Source: UBA3064 sp023258775 (GTDB lineage Bacteria; Pseudomonadota; Gammaproteobacteria; Burkholderiales; Burkholderiaceae_E). From it: 19,504 bases of DNA. The stretch is from assembly GCA_044355655.1 (NCBI GenBank), contig JBIKXS010000047.1, positions 1 to 19,504 of the forward strand, in the 5' to 3' direction. How positions within the stretch are numbered: position 1 is the stretch's first letter; every line of letters starts with the position of its first letter. Positions 7,564 to 16,028 of the stretch are shown here, piece by piece. The notes below the pieces were generated by a model. The model worked only from the letters and a program-made list of their open reading frames with translations. It did not search any database and was not told where the DNA came from. Both the position numbers and the translations under genes were made by a program.

Positions 7564-8607
7564 TCAATGCTGAGGACCTGCCGCAAGCTGCTGGCTTAAG
7601 CTAATGAAGCTTTCGAGCTTTTGGCGAGCAGCGCCCGATCTGGCAGTGTCGCGAGCCAACGCCAAACCCTCTGCGATTGAGCCGGCAAGTCCTGCTGCAT
7701 AGAGCGCTGCACCGGCATTTAAGCAAACAATCTCGAAAGCTGTGCCAGGCTTGCCTTCTATCGCTTGAAGCAACATAGCCCGAGACTGCTGCGCGTTTTC
7801 AACCCGTAAGCTTCGATGACTCATCATTGGCATACCAAAATCTTCAGGATGGATCTCATACTCGAGGATTTCGCCATGCCTTAGTTCGCCCACCATGGTG
7901 GCAGCTCCCAAGGAAATCTCGTCCATGCCGTCTTTGCCCCAAACAACCAGCGCATGCTTTGCACCCAAATTCTTGAGTACGCGAATTTGAATGCCTACAA
8001 GGTCAGGATGAAACACGCCCATCAAGATATTGGGCGCAGCTGCAGGATTGGTGAGTGGCCCTAAAATATTAAAGATTGTTCGCACCCCAAGCTCGCGACG
8101 GACCGGCGCTACATTTTTCATTGCGGGATGGTGATTAGGAGCGAACATGAAGCCCAATCCGATTTCATTAATACAACGCGCAACTTGTTGCGCTTGAAGA
8201 TTAATCTGTGCTCCTAAAGCCTCGAGCACGTCGGCACTTCCTGACTTGGAAGATACCCCGCGATTGCCGTGCTTCGCGACCTTCGCCCCTGCTGCGGCAA
8301 CCACGAACATCGACGCTGTAGAAATGTTAAAAGTATGCGAACCGTCGCCGCCCGTACCTACAATATCGACAAAGTGCGGGCCACCATCCACCTCGACGTG
8401 ATTTGCAAACTCACGCATCACTTGGGCAGCAGCGCTGATTTCGCCAATCGTTTCCTTCTTAACCCGCAAACCCATCAATAGCGCGGCAGTGACGGCAGGC
8501 GACAACTCACCACGCATGATCATGCGCATCAGCGCAAGCATTTCGTCATGAAAAATTTCACGATGATCAATACAACGTGTTAGTGCCTCTTGAGGTGTAA
8601 TTGTCAT
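7564..8607 (-). CDS. trpD: anthranilate phosphoribosyltransferase
   Basis: Enzyme of 347 residues that joins anthranilate to phosphoribosyl pyrophosphate. The PRPP-binding glycine loop GTGGDGSHTFNIST is at residues 84-97 and the second conserved segment KHGNRGVSS at 112-120, followed by SGSADVLEALG. FAPNHHPAMKNVAPVR and TIFNILGPLTNPA are typical of the anthranilate site. Length is normal for a stand-alone TrpD. The ATG at 8607 follows trpG by 14 bases in the trpE-G-D-C order. Confidence 0.97.
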   Translation of the reverse strand: MTITPQEALTRCIDHREIFHDEMLALMRMIMRGELSPAVTAALLMGLRVKKETIGEISAAAQVMREFANHVEVDGGPHFVDIVGTGGDGSHTFNISTASMFVVAAAGAKVAKHGNRGVSSKSGSADVLEALGAQINLQAQQVARCINEIGLGFMFAPNHHPAMKNVAPVRRELGVRTIFNILGPLTNPAAAPNILMGVFHPDLVGIQIRVLKNLGAKHALVVWGKDGMDEISLGAATMVGELRHGEILEYEIHPEDFGMPMMSHRSLRVENAQQSRAMLLQAIEGKPGTAFEIVCLNAGAALYAAGLAGSIAEGLALARDTARSGAARQKLESFISLSQQLAAGPQH

Positions 8608-8621
8608 TGCTCTAACCTTGA

Positions 8622-9185
8622 TCAGTGTTTCAGAAAACGATCGAGCATTGCCATGCCATGCTCAGTATCGATGGATTCTGGATGAAATTGCAGGCCTTCG
8701 ATTGGCAACTCCCGGTGTCGAACACCCATGATTTCACCATCGTCGGTTTGCGCCGTAACCGACAAACTGTCGGGCAAGGTCGCGCGCTCGATAGCTAGCG
8801 AGTGATATCGGACGACTGAGAATTGGCGCGGCAGGCCCGTAAAAACACCTTGATCCTGATGCGAAACAAGGCTTGACTTCCCATGCATTACTTGCTGAGC
8901 CCTGATTATTTTTCCACCAAAGACCTGTCCAATGGACTGGTGACCAAGACAGACCCCCAAGATCGGAATTTTCCCGCAGAAGTGCTTAATCGCTTGCATG
9001 GAAATACCCGCTTCATTGGGTGTGCAAGGCCCCGGTGAAATGACCAAGTGGCTTGGCTGCAATTGTTCTAAGTCATGCAAGTTAGCGGCATCGTTTCGTA
9101 CCGTTACAACTTGCGCTCCTAAAGCCCGAAAATACTGAACTAAGTTATAGGTGAAGGAATCATAGTTATCGATCATGAGTAGCAT
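8622..9185 (-). CDS. trpG: anthranilate synthase component II (glutamine amidotransferase)
   Basis: Class I glutamine amidotransferase of 187 residues that supplies ammonia to TrpE. The catalytic triad is visible: Cys79 in GVCLGHQ, and His168 and Glu170 in QFHPES. The start IDNYDSFTYNLVQYF and the PGPCTPNEAG loop (51-60) mark it as a TrpG/PabA protein. In many bacteria one such subunit serves both anthranilate and p-aminobenzoate synthesis, so a dual role is possible. Position between trpE and trpD supports the tryptophan role. Confidence 0.97.
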   Translation of the reverse strand: MLLMIDNYDSFTYNLVQYFRALGAQVVTVRNDAANLHDLEQLQPSHLVISPGPCTPNEAGISMQAIKHFCGKIPILGVCLGHQSIGQVFGGKIIRAQQVMHGKSSLVSHQDQGVFTGLPRQFSVVRYHSLAIERATLPDSLSVTAQTDDGEIMGVRHRELPIEGLQFHPESIDTEHGMAMLDRFLKH

Positions 9186-9245
9186 AGCTGTAATCCTATC
9201 GACGAGTCAGATGGCTAAACGAACAAGCTCAGTGAACCAATCAAC

Positions 9246-10745
9246 TCAGTGTTCAAGCCCGTTTTCAACAAGCTCTGCGGCCTTTAATACAGCCCTTGCC
9301 TTCATTTCTGTTTCCTGCCACTCGGCCTCGGGTGAGGAGTCGTAAACAATGCCTGCGGCTGCCTGTACATTCAGCATCTTATCTTTCACGATACCGGTGC
9401 GGATCGCGATCGCCACATCCATGTGGCCCGACCAACTCAGATAACCGACCGCGCCGCCGTAAATACCTCGGCGGGTTTTTTCCATATCGTCGATGACCTC
9501 CATGGCCCTTACCTTGGGAGCACCTGTCAGCGTGCCCGCTGGAAAACTTGCCTTCAAGACATCAATATCGTCAAGCCCCTCTTCGAGCAAAGCTTCCACA
9601 TTCGATACAATATGTTGAACGTGCGAATATTTTTCAATCACCATTTTCTCAGTCACGCGAACCGTTCCCGTTTTTGCGATTCGACCGAGATCATTACGCG
9701 CTAAATCGATCAGCATCAGGTGTTCTGCGCACTCTTTTGGATCAGCAAGTAATTCGCGAGCAAGCGCTTCATCTTGCTGAGGCGATAAGCCTCGTCGCCT
9801 TGTCCCTGCGATGGGTCGAATCGTAATTCGGGTTGCACCTTCTGGATCTTCGGTCTCAAGAATTTCTTGTCGAACGAGAATTTCTGGTGAGGCACCCACC
9901 ACTTGGAAATCACCAAAATCGTAATAATACATATAAGGGGAGGGGTTGATTGAGCGCAGTGCTCGGTACAGCGCAAGTGGGGGGTGCGAAAAAGGCTTGC
10001 GAATCAGCTGCCCAATTTGCACTTGCATTAAGTCGCCAGCCATGATGAGTTCGCGCGCTTTTCTTGCAGCGTTGAGATAGTCCTGCTTTTCGAAGCCTCG
10101 GATTTCACTACTTTCTGGCCCCGGCGCCGGAACCGTTTCATCAACAGCGTTTATTAGTCTTGCTTTTAATTCGCGCAGCCGCTTTTGAGTTTGAGTCCAC
10201 GCATCTGGGCTTCGCGCATCTGCGTAGACGACGAGATAAAGCTTGCCACGGAGGTTGTCGACAATCGCTAATTCGTCGACCAGCAAAAACAACATGTCAG
10301 GTGTCCCGATAGGATCGGGCTTGGTGCAAGGACCAAGTTTCGGTTCAATAAAGCGAACGAGGTCGTATCCAAAGTAGCCTGCCAGGCCGCCACAAAATCG
10401 CGGCAATCCAGGCCGCAATGCAACTTTAAAGCGTTGACGATAGGCACGCACAAAGGCTAGGGGGTCACCACGATGAGATTCGACCACCTGATCATCTCGC
10501 AGCACTTCGATCAAATCGTCGCGACTGCGAATCGATGTGCGGGCCGACAATCCGATGAAAGAATATCGACCAAAGCGCTCTCCACCCTCGACCGATTCGA
10601 GTAGAAAGCTATTTTTCCGCTTACCAGGTTCGTTGAGCTTGCAATAAACGGACAAAGGGGTTTCCAAGTCCGCCAGGCACTCGCTTATAAGTGCAATTCT
10701 GTCGAAACCTTGCGCCGCAATCGCTTTAAATTCAAACTCAGTCAT
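9246..10745 (-). CDS. trpE: anthranilate synthase component I
   Basis: Chorismate-using enzyme of 499 residues that makes anthranilate with ammonia from TrpG. The N-terminal LLES motif (residues 48-51, followed by VEGGERFGRYSFIG) is the known tryptophan feedback-binding site, so end-product inhibition is expected. The C-terminal catalytic domain carries PIAGTRRRG, DPKECAEHLMLIDLARNDLGR and FPAGTLTGAPKVRAMEVID. The ATG at 10745 has a good TAGGAG site eight bases upstream. It follows gph by 106 bases. No Trp-rich leader peptide or clear attenuator was seen in that gap. Confidence 0.97.
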   Translation of the reverse strand: MTEFEFKAIAAQGFDRIALISECLADLETPLSVYCKLNEPGKRKNSFLLESVEGGERFGRYSFIGLSARTSIRSRDDLIEVLRDDQVVESHRGDPLAFVRAYRQRFKVALRPGLPRFCGGLAGYFGYDLVRFIEPKLGPCTKPDPIGTPDMLFLLVDELAIVDNLRGKLYLVVYADARSPDAWTQTQKRLRELKARLINAVDETVPAPGPESSEIRGFEKQDYLNAARKARELIMAGDLMQVQIGQLIRKPFSHPPLALYRALRSINPSPYMYYYDFGDFQVVGASPEILVRQEILETEDPEGATRITIRPIAGTRRRGLSPQQDEALARELLADPKECAEHLMLIDLARNDLGRIAKTGTVRVTEKMVIEKYSHVQHIVSNVEALLEEGLDDIDVLKASFPAGTLTGAPKVRAMEVIDDMEKTRRGIYGGAVGYLSWSGHMDVAIAIRTGIVKDKMLNVQAAAGIVYDSSPEAEWQETEMKARAVLKAAELVENGLEH

Positions 10746-10851
10746 GATGATTCGCTCCTACCAGCCTTCGTTTTATCGTCTCCCTCGTTTAGCCTAGCTT
10801 AACGCACGCGCTAAAGAGAGCGCACTGGTTGCGATGGAGGGCTGGTTGGTT

Positions 10852-11592
10852 CTACGCGTCGCTACCAAGTGCTGGGTTAATGCCAGCACCACCAACGCCA
10901 TGCGGCGTTTTTGATCGGTAGCTTGATTGCAATGTCCATTGTGCAAAGGCGTCTATGCTTTGAACTATACCATCGCAGGGGATGTGTTCAAGCGCTACCC
11001 CCTCCCTGTAGCCGTAGGGCAGCAAAAAGACCCTCATGCCAGCAGCCCTTGCTGCTTGCGCATCATTGGCGGAATCGCCTAGCATCCAGACCGAGCTTGC
11101 AGAAACTCCCAACCTTCTTGCAGCCTCCAAAAGCGGCTGTGGGTGTGGCTTTTTATGAGCGAGTGCATCGCCACCTATAGCAAATTGAAAATATTGACTC
11201 AGGTTTGAGCGCTCAAGCAAGGCCTCGGTAAAGCGTTGAGCTTTGTTGGTCACTACTGCCATCGGCACTTTTGCAGCGTGCAAACGCTCGAGGCCTTCGA
11301 TCACACCTTCAAAGGGCTTAGCCCATAGACCGTTATATTTATCATAGATATATAAAAAGTGATCCATGCCTTCGGCATGTACATCGGGCTTTGCATTGCA
11401 GTCTAGATCATCGGTCAATAGTCGATGCACAAAACGCTCAGCACCCTTTCCAACAAAACAAAGCACCCGCGCATCACTTAAAGGTGCCAGTGCCATCGCC
11501 TCTCGAATGGCATGGCCTGATTGCACAAGATCCTTGGCCGTATCAAGCAATGTACCGTCAAGGTCAAAAAGTAGTGCTTCAAAGCCCGCCAT
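10852..11592 (-). CDS. gph: phosphoglycolate phosphatase (HAD family)
   Basis: HAD-type hydrolase of 246 residues. Motif I is FDLDGTLLDT with nucleophile Asp10 and Asp12, motif II is the VVTNK stretch, the lysine lies in AHKKPHPQPL, and motif III is MLGDSANDAQAA. The helical cap after motif I and the next-door rpe support phosphoglycolate phosphatase, which clears 2-phosphoglycolate. HAD substrates are hard to read from sequence, so another small phosphate ester is possible. The ATG at 11592 was chosen over an upstream TTG; neither has a strong ribosome binding site. The start lies 18 bases after the rpe stop, so translation may be coupled. The last ~18 residues look like a loose tail. Confidence 0.9.
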   Translation of the reverse strand: MAGFEALLFDLDGTLLDTAKDLVQSGHAIREAMALAPLSDARVLCFVGKGAERFVHRLLTDDLDCNAKPDVHAEGMDHFLYIYDKYNGLWAKPFEGVIEGLERLHAAKVPMAVVTNKAQRFTEALLERSNLSQYFQFAIGGDALAHKKPHPQPLLEAARRLGVSASSVWMLGDSANDAQAARAAGMRVFLLPYGYREGVALEHIPCDGIVQSIDAFAQWTLQSSYRSKTPHGVGGAGINPALGSDA

Positions 11593-11610
11593 GATCAAAG
11601 AGGGAACGCT

Positions 11611-12330
11611 TCAAACCCGGCCATTGGGGCTTAGGGCATGCACCCCATCAATCGCCTGACGCAATTGCTTGATAACCTGCCGATAATGACCATCGGGATC
11701 GGGCGATGAAAACACCGCGGATCCCGCAACAAAGCAATCTGCGCCTGCCAGGGCGACCTCGCGGATATTGTCAATCTTTATCCCACCATCGACTTGTAAA
11801 ACAATCCGATGACCACCTTCAGCCTGATGCCGATCAATCATGCTTCGAAGCGCTTGAATTTTTGCGATCGTTGCCGGCAAAAACTGTTGTCCACCGAACC
11901 CCGGATTAACCGACATCAGCAAAATCAAATCGAGCCGATGCATGACGAAGTCGAGCAAGTGAAGCGGTGTAGCCGGATTCAGTACCAGGCCCGCCTTGCA
12001 GCCATGGTCTTTGATCAATTGCAAAGACCGATCAATATGTTCGGAAGCTTCAGGGTGAAAACTGATCCAATCCGCACCTGCCTGGGCAAACCCACTGATG
12101 AGTGCATCAACTGGCTTGACCATTAAGTGCACATCGAGCGGCAAACGGGTGTGTGGTCTTATTGCTTTACAAACCATGGGGCCGAAACTGAGATTGGGCA
12201 CATAGTGGTTGTCCATCACATCAATATGGACCCAATCGGCGTCACTTGCCTCAAGCGCACGCACTTCATCACCAAGTCTTGCGAAGTCAGCTGAGAGGAT
12301 ACTTGGCGCGATGTAGTAGCGGCTTTTCAT
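11611..12330 (-). CDS. rpe: ribulose-phosphate 3-epimerase
   Basis: TIM-barrel enzyme of 239 residues that interconverts ribulose 5-phosphate and xylulose 5-phosphate. Motifs in order are IAPSILSADFARLGDEV, WVHIDVMDNHYVPNLSFG, LDVHLMV, ISFHPEA, LLMSVNPGFGGQQF and VDGGIKIDN; these contain the metal-binding His and Asp residues and the phosphate loop. ATG 12330 gives a typical N-terminus; an in-frame GTG at 12348 is possible and sits a little after a TAGG. It is first in the rpe-gph-trpEGDC run, an order also found in other proteobacteria. The shared interest may be ribose phosphate supply for PRPP, but that is inference. Confidence 0.96.
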   Translation of the reverse strand: MKSRYYIAPSILSADFARLGDEVRALEASDADWVHIDVMDNHYVPNLSFGPMVCKAIRPHTRLPLDVHLMVKPVDALISGFAQAGADWISFHPEASEHIDRSLQLIKDHGCKAGLVLNPATPLHLLDFVMHRLDLILLMSVNPGFGGQQFLPATIAKIQALRSMIDRHQAEGGHRIVLQVDGGIKIDNIREVALAGADCFVAGSAVFSSPDPDGHYRQVIKQLRQAIDGVHALSPNGRV

Positions 12331-12409
12331 CGGTATATGCTTAGACACGGCCTATTGTAATCAGACCTGCGGCGAATGCTTTTTGATCTTATGGCGTGGT
12401 TTCAGTGCA

Positions 12410-12430
12410 TCATTGGAAACATTCCAATGA
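12410..12430. promoter_or_regulatory. perfect 9-bp inverted repeat upstream of apaG
   Basis: TCATTGGAA (12410-12418), spacer ACA, TTCCAATGA (12422-12430) is a perfect dyad in the divergent rpe/apaG gap, 24 bases before the apaG start. It may be an operator for a dimeric regulator or a hairpin in the apaG leader RNA. It lacks a following T-run, so it is not a usual terminator. I cannot match it to a known site. Confidence 0.6.
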
Positions 12431-12454
12431 CATTTCATCGACCCGGATTTCACG

Positions 12455-12844
12455 ATGGCTGAACACCGAAAAGCAAGCTACCAATTCAAGATATCCGTGA
12501 AGACGGTTTATCTACCCGAGCAATCCTCGCCAGAGCAACAGCGTTATACCTTTGCCTATACGATCACCATTGCCAACACAGGATCTATCCCAGCTCAACT
12601 AATCAGCAGGCACTGGGTGATTACAACCGATGATGGCGAGGTTAACGAAATCAAGGGACTGGGGGTGGTTGGGCAACAACCGCTTATCGCCCCCGGACAA
12701 GGCTTTGAGTATACGAGTGGTTCCCAGGTAAACACACCAACCGCGACCATGACGGGAAGCTACTTTTTTGTTGCAGAAGATGGCGAACGTTTTGAGCAAG
12801 AGATTCCGCCCTTTGTGCTAAGCATTCCACGCACCTTGCACTAA
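12455..12844 (+). CDS. apaG: ApaG protein (DUF525 fold)
   Basis: Protein of 129 residues, full length for ApaG, a compact beta-sandwich protein. Conserved stretches are YTFAYTITIANTG, LISRHWVITTDDG, VVGQQPLIAPGQGFEYTSG and GSYFFVAEDGERFEQEIPPF. The GQQP and PGQGFEYTSG segments are strong family marks. Its molecular role is not settled; in enterobacteria it is linked by operon to ApaH, but here it stands alone, divergent from rpe. The ribosome binding site is weak and a perfect inverted repeat lies just upstream. Confidence 0.96.
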   Translation: MAEHRKASYQFKISVKTVYLPEQSSPEQQRYTFAYTITIANTGSIPAQLISRHWVITTDDGEVNEIKGLGVVGQQPLIAPGQGFEYTSGSQVNTPTATMTGSYFFVAEDGERFEQEIPPFVLSIPRTLH

Positions 12845-12863
12845 GGACTTCGGAGTCCTCATT
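12844..12863 (+). terminator. possible weak terminator after apaG
   Basis: A 6-bp stem AGGACT/AGTCCT around TCGG begins at the last base of the apaG stop codon and is followed by CATTT. The stem is perfect but short and the T-run is poor, so termination would be weak. It also lies near the end of the facing small membrane gene and may act in both directions. Confidence 0.45.
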
Positions 12864-12867
12864 TCGC

Positions 12868-12951
12868 TTAACGTTTGCCTCGCATGGTCCACCAGACGAT
12901 GAATAAGACAAGCGCAAGAATGCCGAATGCTTCAAGATAAATCACCCACAT
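12868..12951 (-). CDS. 27-residue single-helix membrane protein
   Basis: A short reading frame encodes MWVIYLEA, a hydrophobic run FGILALVLFIVWW (residues 9-21) and a basic end TMRGKR. This is the layout of a one-pass small membrane protein with a charged C-terminus, which would be cytoplasmic by the positive-inside rule. It lies 59 bases after the dsbC stop on the same strand, so it may be the last gene of the hydroxylase-dsbC group. Only a modest site (GGGG) precedes the ATG. I do not recognise a family. It is too short for many gene callers and could still be chance, though the aromatic-flanked helix and the clean stop argue for a gene. Confidence 0.6.
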   Translation of the reverse strand: MWVIYLEAFGILALVLFIVWWTMRGKR

Positions 12952-13010
12952 CGCGCACGACCCCGTCGTTAAGAACCCCAAGACGCAAAAGCGCCCTCAG
13001 GAAAAGTAAT

Positions 13011-13817
13011 TCATAACTTATTGTTTTCTTCGAGCATCTTTTCAAATTGAGCCATAGGGGCATAACCTGTTAAGCGTTTGCCGTTGGGGAAAAAAACAGT
13101 TGGGGTACCTGTTACACCTAGGCTGCGGCCGAGGTCCTTGAGTTTGGCAATCGGTGCGTCGCAAGAAGGCGATGCGGTTGGCGGCGATTTACCCGACAGC
13201 ATCAAATCATTCCAGGCTTTCGCTTTGTCCGCAGCACAGAGCGCATTGCGGGATTTCACTTCGGAATCAGGCGAAAGAAGTGGCAGCACAAAAGTATATA
13301 TCGTTATATCTTTAATAACCGATAAATCGGCACGCATCTTTCGACAGTAACCGCAATTCGGATCCTCAAACACCGCCATTACTCGCCTACCATTGCCTTG
13401 TACCTGCTTAAAGGCTAGCTGTAGCGGCAAGTCCTTGAACTGTATGGCCGATAACTCCTCGGTTCGTTCTCGGGTGATATTTCGATTGTTTTTTAAATCG
13501 ATTAATTGCCCTTCAATAAATGCATAGGCCGCTTTTTCATCGACGTAAATGAGGTCGGTGCCGAGTCTGACCTCATAAAGACCGGTAATGGGCGTGCGTG
13601 CGACCGCATCGACCTTGTATTTCCCCTTAAGCCACGCCTCGACAGCTTGCTTAATAGCCGACTCAACAGCGCTTGGCGTTGAAGCGACGACTTGAGCCCG
13701 TACTGTGTTCGGCTGTAAGGCAATAAGCGTCAGGCTTAAGAGGCTTGCGGCAAGCGGCGTTGACAGCGCAAACATCGTCGCTGAAAAAACCTGCGCTTGA
13801 CTTCGAATTGCTCGCAT
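13011..13817 (-). CDS. dsbC: thiol:disulfide interchange protein DsbC
   Basis: Periplasmic disulfide isomerase of 268 residues. A signal peptide spans about residues 1-41 with likely cleavage after VRA, before QVVAS. The dimerisation domain follows, then a thioredoxin domain with the active-site CGYC at 155-158 (in EDPNCGYCRKM) and the cis-proline loop GVTGTPT. CGYC is the classical DsbC motif, rather than the CPHC of DsbA. The hydrophobic part of the signal is long and other starts are possible, but ATG 13817 has a GGAA site. Two further cysteines in CAADKAKAW and SPSCDAP match the structural pair of the family. It is expected to be kept reduced by DsbD, not seen here. Confidence 0.95.
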   Translation of the reverse strand: MRAIRSQAQVFSATMFALSTPLAASLLSLTLIALQPNTVRAQVVASTPSAVESAIKQAVEAWLKGKYKVDAVARTPITGLYEVRLGTDLIYVDEKAAYAFIEGQLIDLKNNRNITRERTEELSAIQFKDLPLQLAFKQVQGNGRRVMAVFEDPNCGYCRKMRADLSVIKDITIYTFVLPLLSPDSEVKSRNALCAADKAKAWNDLMLSGKSPPTASPSCDAPIAKLKDLGRSLGVTGTPTVFFPNGKRLTGYAPMAQFEKMLEENNKL

Positions 13818-13901
13818 GAAAATTCCCGTATGTTTGAAGACCCGATCAATGAGAAGCCTAGGCGCTAACCCCTAATCAGTGTGAAGATGCTGCCACTCCA
13901 T

Positions 13902-15212
13902 TTACCTCGGACCCTGTCTTACGGCATGTTGAACCATGAAGGATTGAAGCAGTGAACTGCCTGCAACCCTTGACCATGCCCAGTTCGCAAACCCACTGGC
14001 GATTTTAGGCAGGGGCTCACGGAAAGCCTGATAAAGACCTCTGGTTAGCCAAGAAATAGCCAGCACGGCTTCAGCACGTCGCCGAGCATAACGCTCCAAG
14101 ACATAGACCGAACCCGGGTCGTGTCGAGCACCTGCGCCTGAAAGTACATCCAGCAGTTCGATGATGTCACCTATGCCTAAATTCAGTCCCTGGCCTGCCA
14201 TCGGGTGGACAACATGGGCAGCATCGGCAATCAGCAGCAGCCGATTTGCCGTGGGTCGATCAGTCAAGATCTCAAGAAGCGGAAATGACGCGGGTGTGTT
14301 TATGCATGCGCCCAAGTGGGGGGCATCACTGCCCAATGTTTCAATGAACCCCTGCACCTGTTTGCAAAGTGACTCAGGTTCGAGCACCGTCAACGACTGG
14401 GCATACGACTGGGGCGCAGACCAAACCATGCTCATTGCGAGACCTGGCAGCGGCAGCAGAGCGAGAATGCCCCGGTCGCTGAACCACTGATAGGCGGTAT
14501 GGCGATGGTGACTGTCGATTTCAAAGTTTGCCACCACGGCCGTTGATTGGTAATCGAACTGCCTAATAGGCAGCTTAGCAAGTTGACGAAGGGCCGAATG
14601 CGCACCATCGCAACCGATGAGTAGTTTTGCACTGAGTTGCTGCCCATTTTCAAGCCGAATCGAGCGTAATCCGTCGTTCGCGCCACTACCCTCTGGCTGA
14701 AGGCTCAGCAAGGACTCTTTCAAACGAAGCACATTCGTCATTGCTACGGCTTGCTGACCGGCAGCAAGTAGCTCGGATTGTTCGACAGTAACTGCGAGTT
14801 GATCGACCGCAGCCCGGTATGCATCAAGCACAATTGGAGGCGGACTTGCCCAGGGGGGGGCCTCCAAATGCATACGGTCAATCACACCAACTCTGGCAGC
14901 ATCAATTGCCGCACTTAATCCTTGTTGAGTCATCCAATCCCAACTGCTTGGCGAGATCGCAAAGATGCGTTGATCAAACCCGCTTTTTTGGCGCAATAGA
15001 GGTGGATCGGGACCAATGAGTGCACATCGATAGCCCAACCTTGACAGACCCTGTGCGACAAACAAACCGGCAACCGAGGCACCGATCACCGCAATATCCA
15101 CAGCCAACCCGCCACTTAGCGACGAAAAAGCCACATCGCTTGCCCGTTTCGACGGAAAGGGAATGGGTGGAGGCTGCATTGGCGCAGAAGTTGGACTAGA
15201 AAAGGCGTTCAT
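13902..15212 (-). CDS. UbiH/UbiF/COQ6-family FAD monooxygenase
   Basis: Flavin hydroxylase of 436 residues related to the ubiquinone ring hydroxylases. The FAD-binding motif is DIAVIGASVAGLFVAQGL (about 39-56) and the second is the family segment RIFAISPSSWDWMTQQGL. GCDGAHSALRQLA matches the DG motif, and LIADAAHVVHPMAGQGLNLG is the late FAD motif. These place it firmly in the ubiquinone hydroxylase group, most like UbiH, although which ring position it acts on cannot be read from sequence. About 38 residues rich in Pro and Ser precede the FAD domain. A promoter with a perfect TATAAT lies upstream. dsbC follows 84 bases downstream. Confidence 0.9.
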   Translation of the reverse strand: MNAFSSPTSAPMQPPPIPFPSKRASDVAFSSLSGGLAVDIAVIGASVAGLFVAQGLSRLGYRCALIGPDPPLLRQKSGFDQRIFAISPSSWDWMTQQGLSAAIDAARVGVIDRMHLEAPPWASPPPIVLDAYRAAVDQLAVTVEQSELLAAGQQAVAMTNVLRLKESLLSLQPEGSGANDGLRSIRLENGQQLSAKLLIGCDGAHSALRQLAKLPIRQFDYQSTAVVANFEIDSHHRHTAYQWFSDRGILALLPLPGLAMSMVWSAPQSYAQSLTVLEPESLCKQVQGFIETLGSDAPHLGACINTPASFPLLEILTDRPTANRLLLIADAAHVVHPMAGQGLNLGIGDIIELLDVLSGAGARHDPGSVYVLERYARRRAEAVLAISWLTRGLYQAFREPLPKIASGFANWAWSRVAGSSLLQSFMVQHAVRQGPR

Positions 15213-15233
15213 GAACTTTGTCTTTAGCGATCG

Positions 15234-15260
15234 ATTATAGAAGGACCGCTATGCTTGCAA
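15234..15260 (-). promoter_or_regulatory. promoter for the UbiH-like gene
   Basis: On the minus strand TATAAT (15234-15239) is a perfect -10. TTGCAA (15255-15260) stands 15 bases upstream as a partial -35. The -10 is 21 bases before the hydroxylase start, giving a short leader. The short spacer lowers confidence. Confidence 0.55.
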
Positions 15261-15317
15261 CTTGAAGCGCTTTTAAGCATGAGGCCCTTTTGTGTGATGG
15301 GCTAGGAGAGCAAAGTC

Positions 15318-16028
15318 ATGATCAATAAAATATTCGCTTCTTCGGAAGAGGCGCTCGCTGATGTACACGATGGCGCAACCATTCTGATTGGCGGCTTTGG
15401 CAGCGCAGGGCTGCCAACCCATTTGACGGATGCCCTAATTGCCAAGGGCGCTCGCGAACTGACCGTGGTGAACAATAACGCTGGTAATGGCGAAAAAGGC
15501 CTGGCCGCCCTGATGAAAGCTGGATGCGTGAGGAAACTGATTTGCTCCTTTCCCCGTCAGGTGGACTCCTGGGTCTTCGATGAGTTGTGGCGAGCGGGAA
15601 AGATCGAACTAGAACTCGTTCCTCAAGGTAATCTGGCAGAGCGCATTCGAGCGGCCGGCGCTGGAGTCGGCGCGTTTTATACCGCTACAGGATTCGGAAC
15701 AGAACTGGCAAAGGGCAAGGAAACCAGACAAATCAATGGCCGCGATTATGTGCTTGAATTCCCTATTCACGCAGACTTCGCACTCGTTGCTGCAGAAACC
15801 GGAGATCGCTGGGGAAATCTAACTTATCGAAAAACCGCTAGAAATTTCGGGCCAATTATGTGTATGGCAGCAAAGACTGCGATTGCCCAAGTTCACCATA
15901 TTGTTGAACTCGGTTCGATTGATCCTGAACATGTCATTACCCCAGGGATTTTTGTTAAACGCGTCGTACAAGTTGAGCGCGTGGCCTACGACCCGACCCC
16001 AGCAAAGCGTGGAGAACAGCGCCCATGA
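15318..16028 (+). CDS. pcaI: 3-oxoadipate CoA-transferase subunit A
   Basis: Alpha subunit (236 residues) of a class I succinyl-CoA:3-oxoacid CoA-transferase. Typical segments are GATILIGGFGSAGLPTHL, VNNNAGNGEKGLAALM, CSFPRQVDSWVFDEL, VPQGNLAERIRAAG and GDRWGNLTYRKTARNFGP. These match remembered PcaI proteins closely, so the likely reaction is transfer of CoA from succinyl-CoA to 3-oxoadipate in the protocatechuate/catechol route. A ScoA-type acetoacetate enzyme is the main alternative. AGGAGAG sits seven bases before the ATG. The last codons overlap the next gene by four bases (ATGA), so the subunits are translationally coupled. Confidence 0.9.
   Translation: MINKIFASSEEALADVHDGATILIGGFGSAGLPTHLTDALIAKGARELTVVNNNAGNGEKGLAALMKAGCVRKLICSFPRQVDSWVFDELWRAGKIELELVPQGNLAERIRAAGAGVGAFYTATGFGTELAKGKETRQINGRDYVLEFPIHADFALVAAETGDRWGNLTYRKTARNFGPIMCMAAKTAIAQVHHIVELGSIDPEHVITPGIFVKRVVQVERVAYDPTPAKRGEQRP

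Noticed and set aside
12982..12995. Short GGCGC/GCGTC stem after dsbC as a terminator
   Set aside because: Five pairs including a G-T, with no proper T-run after it.
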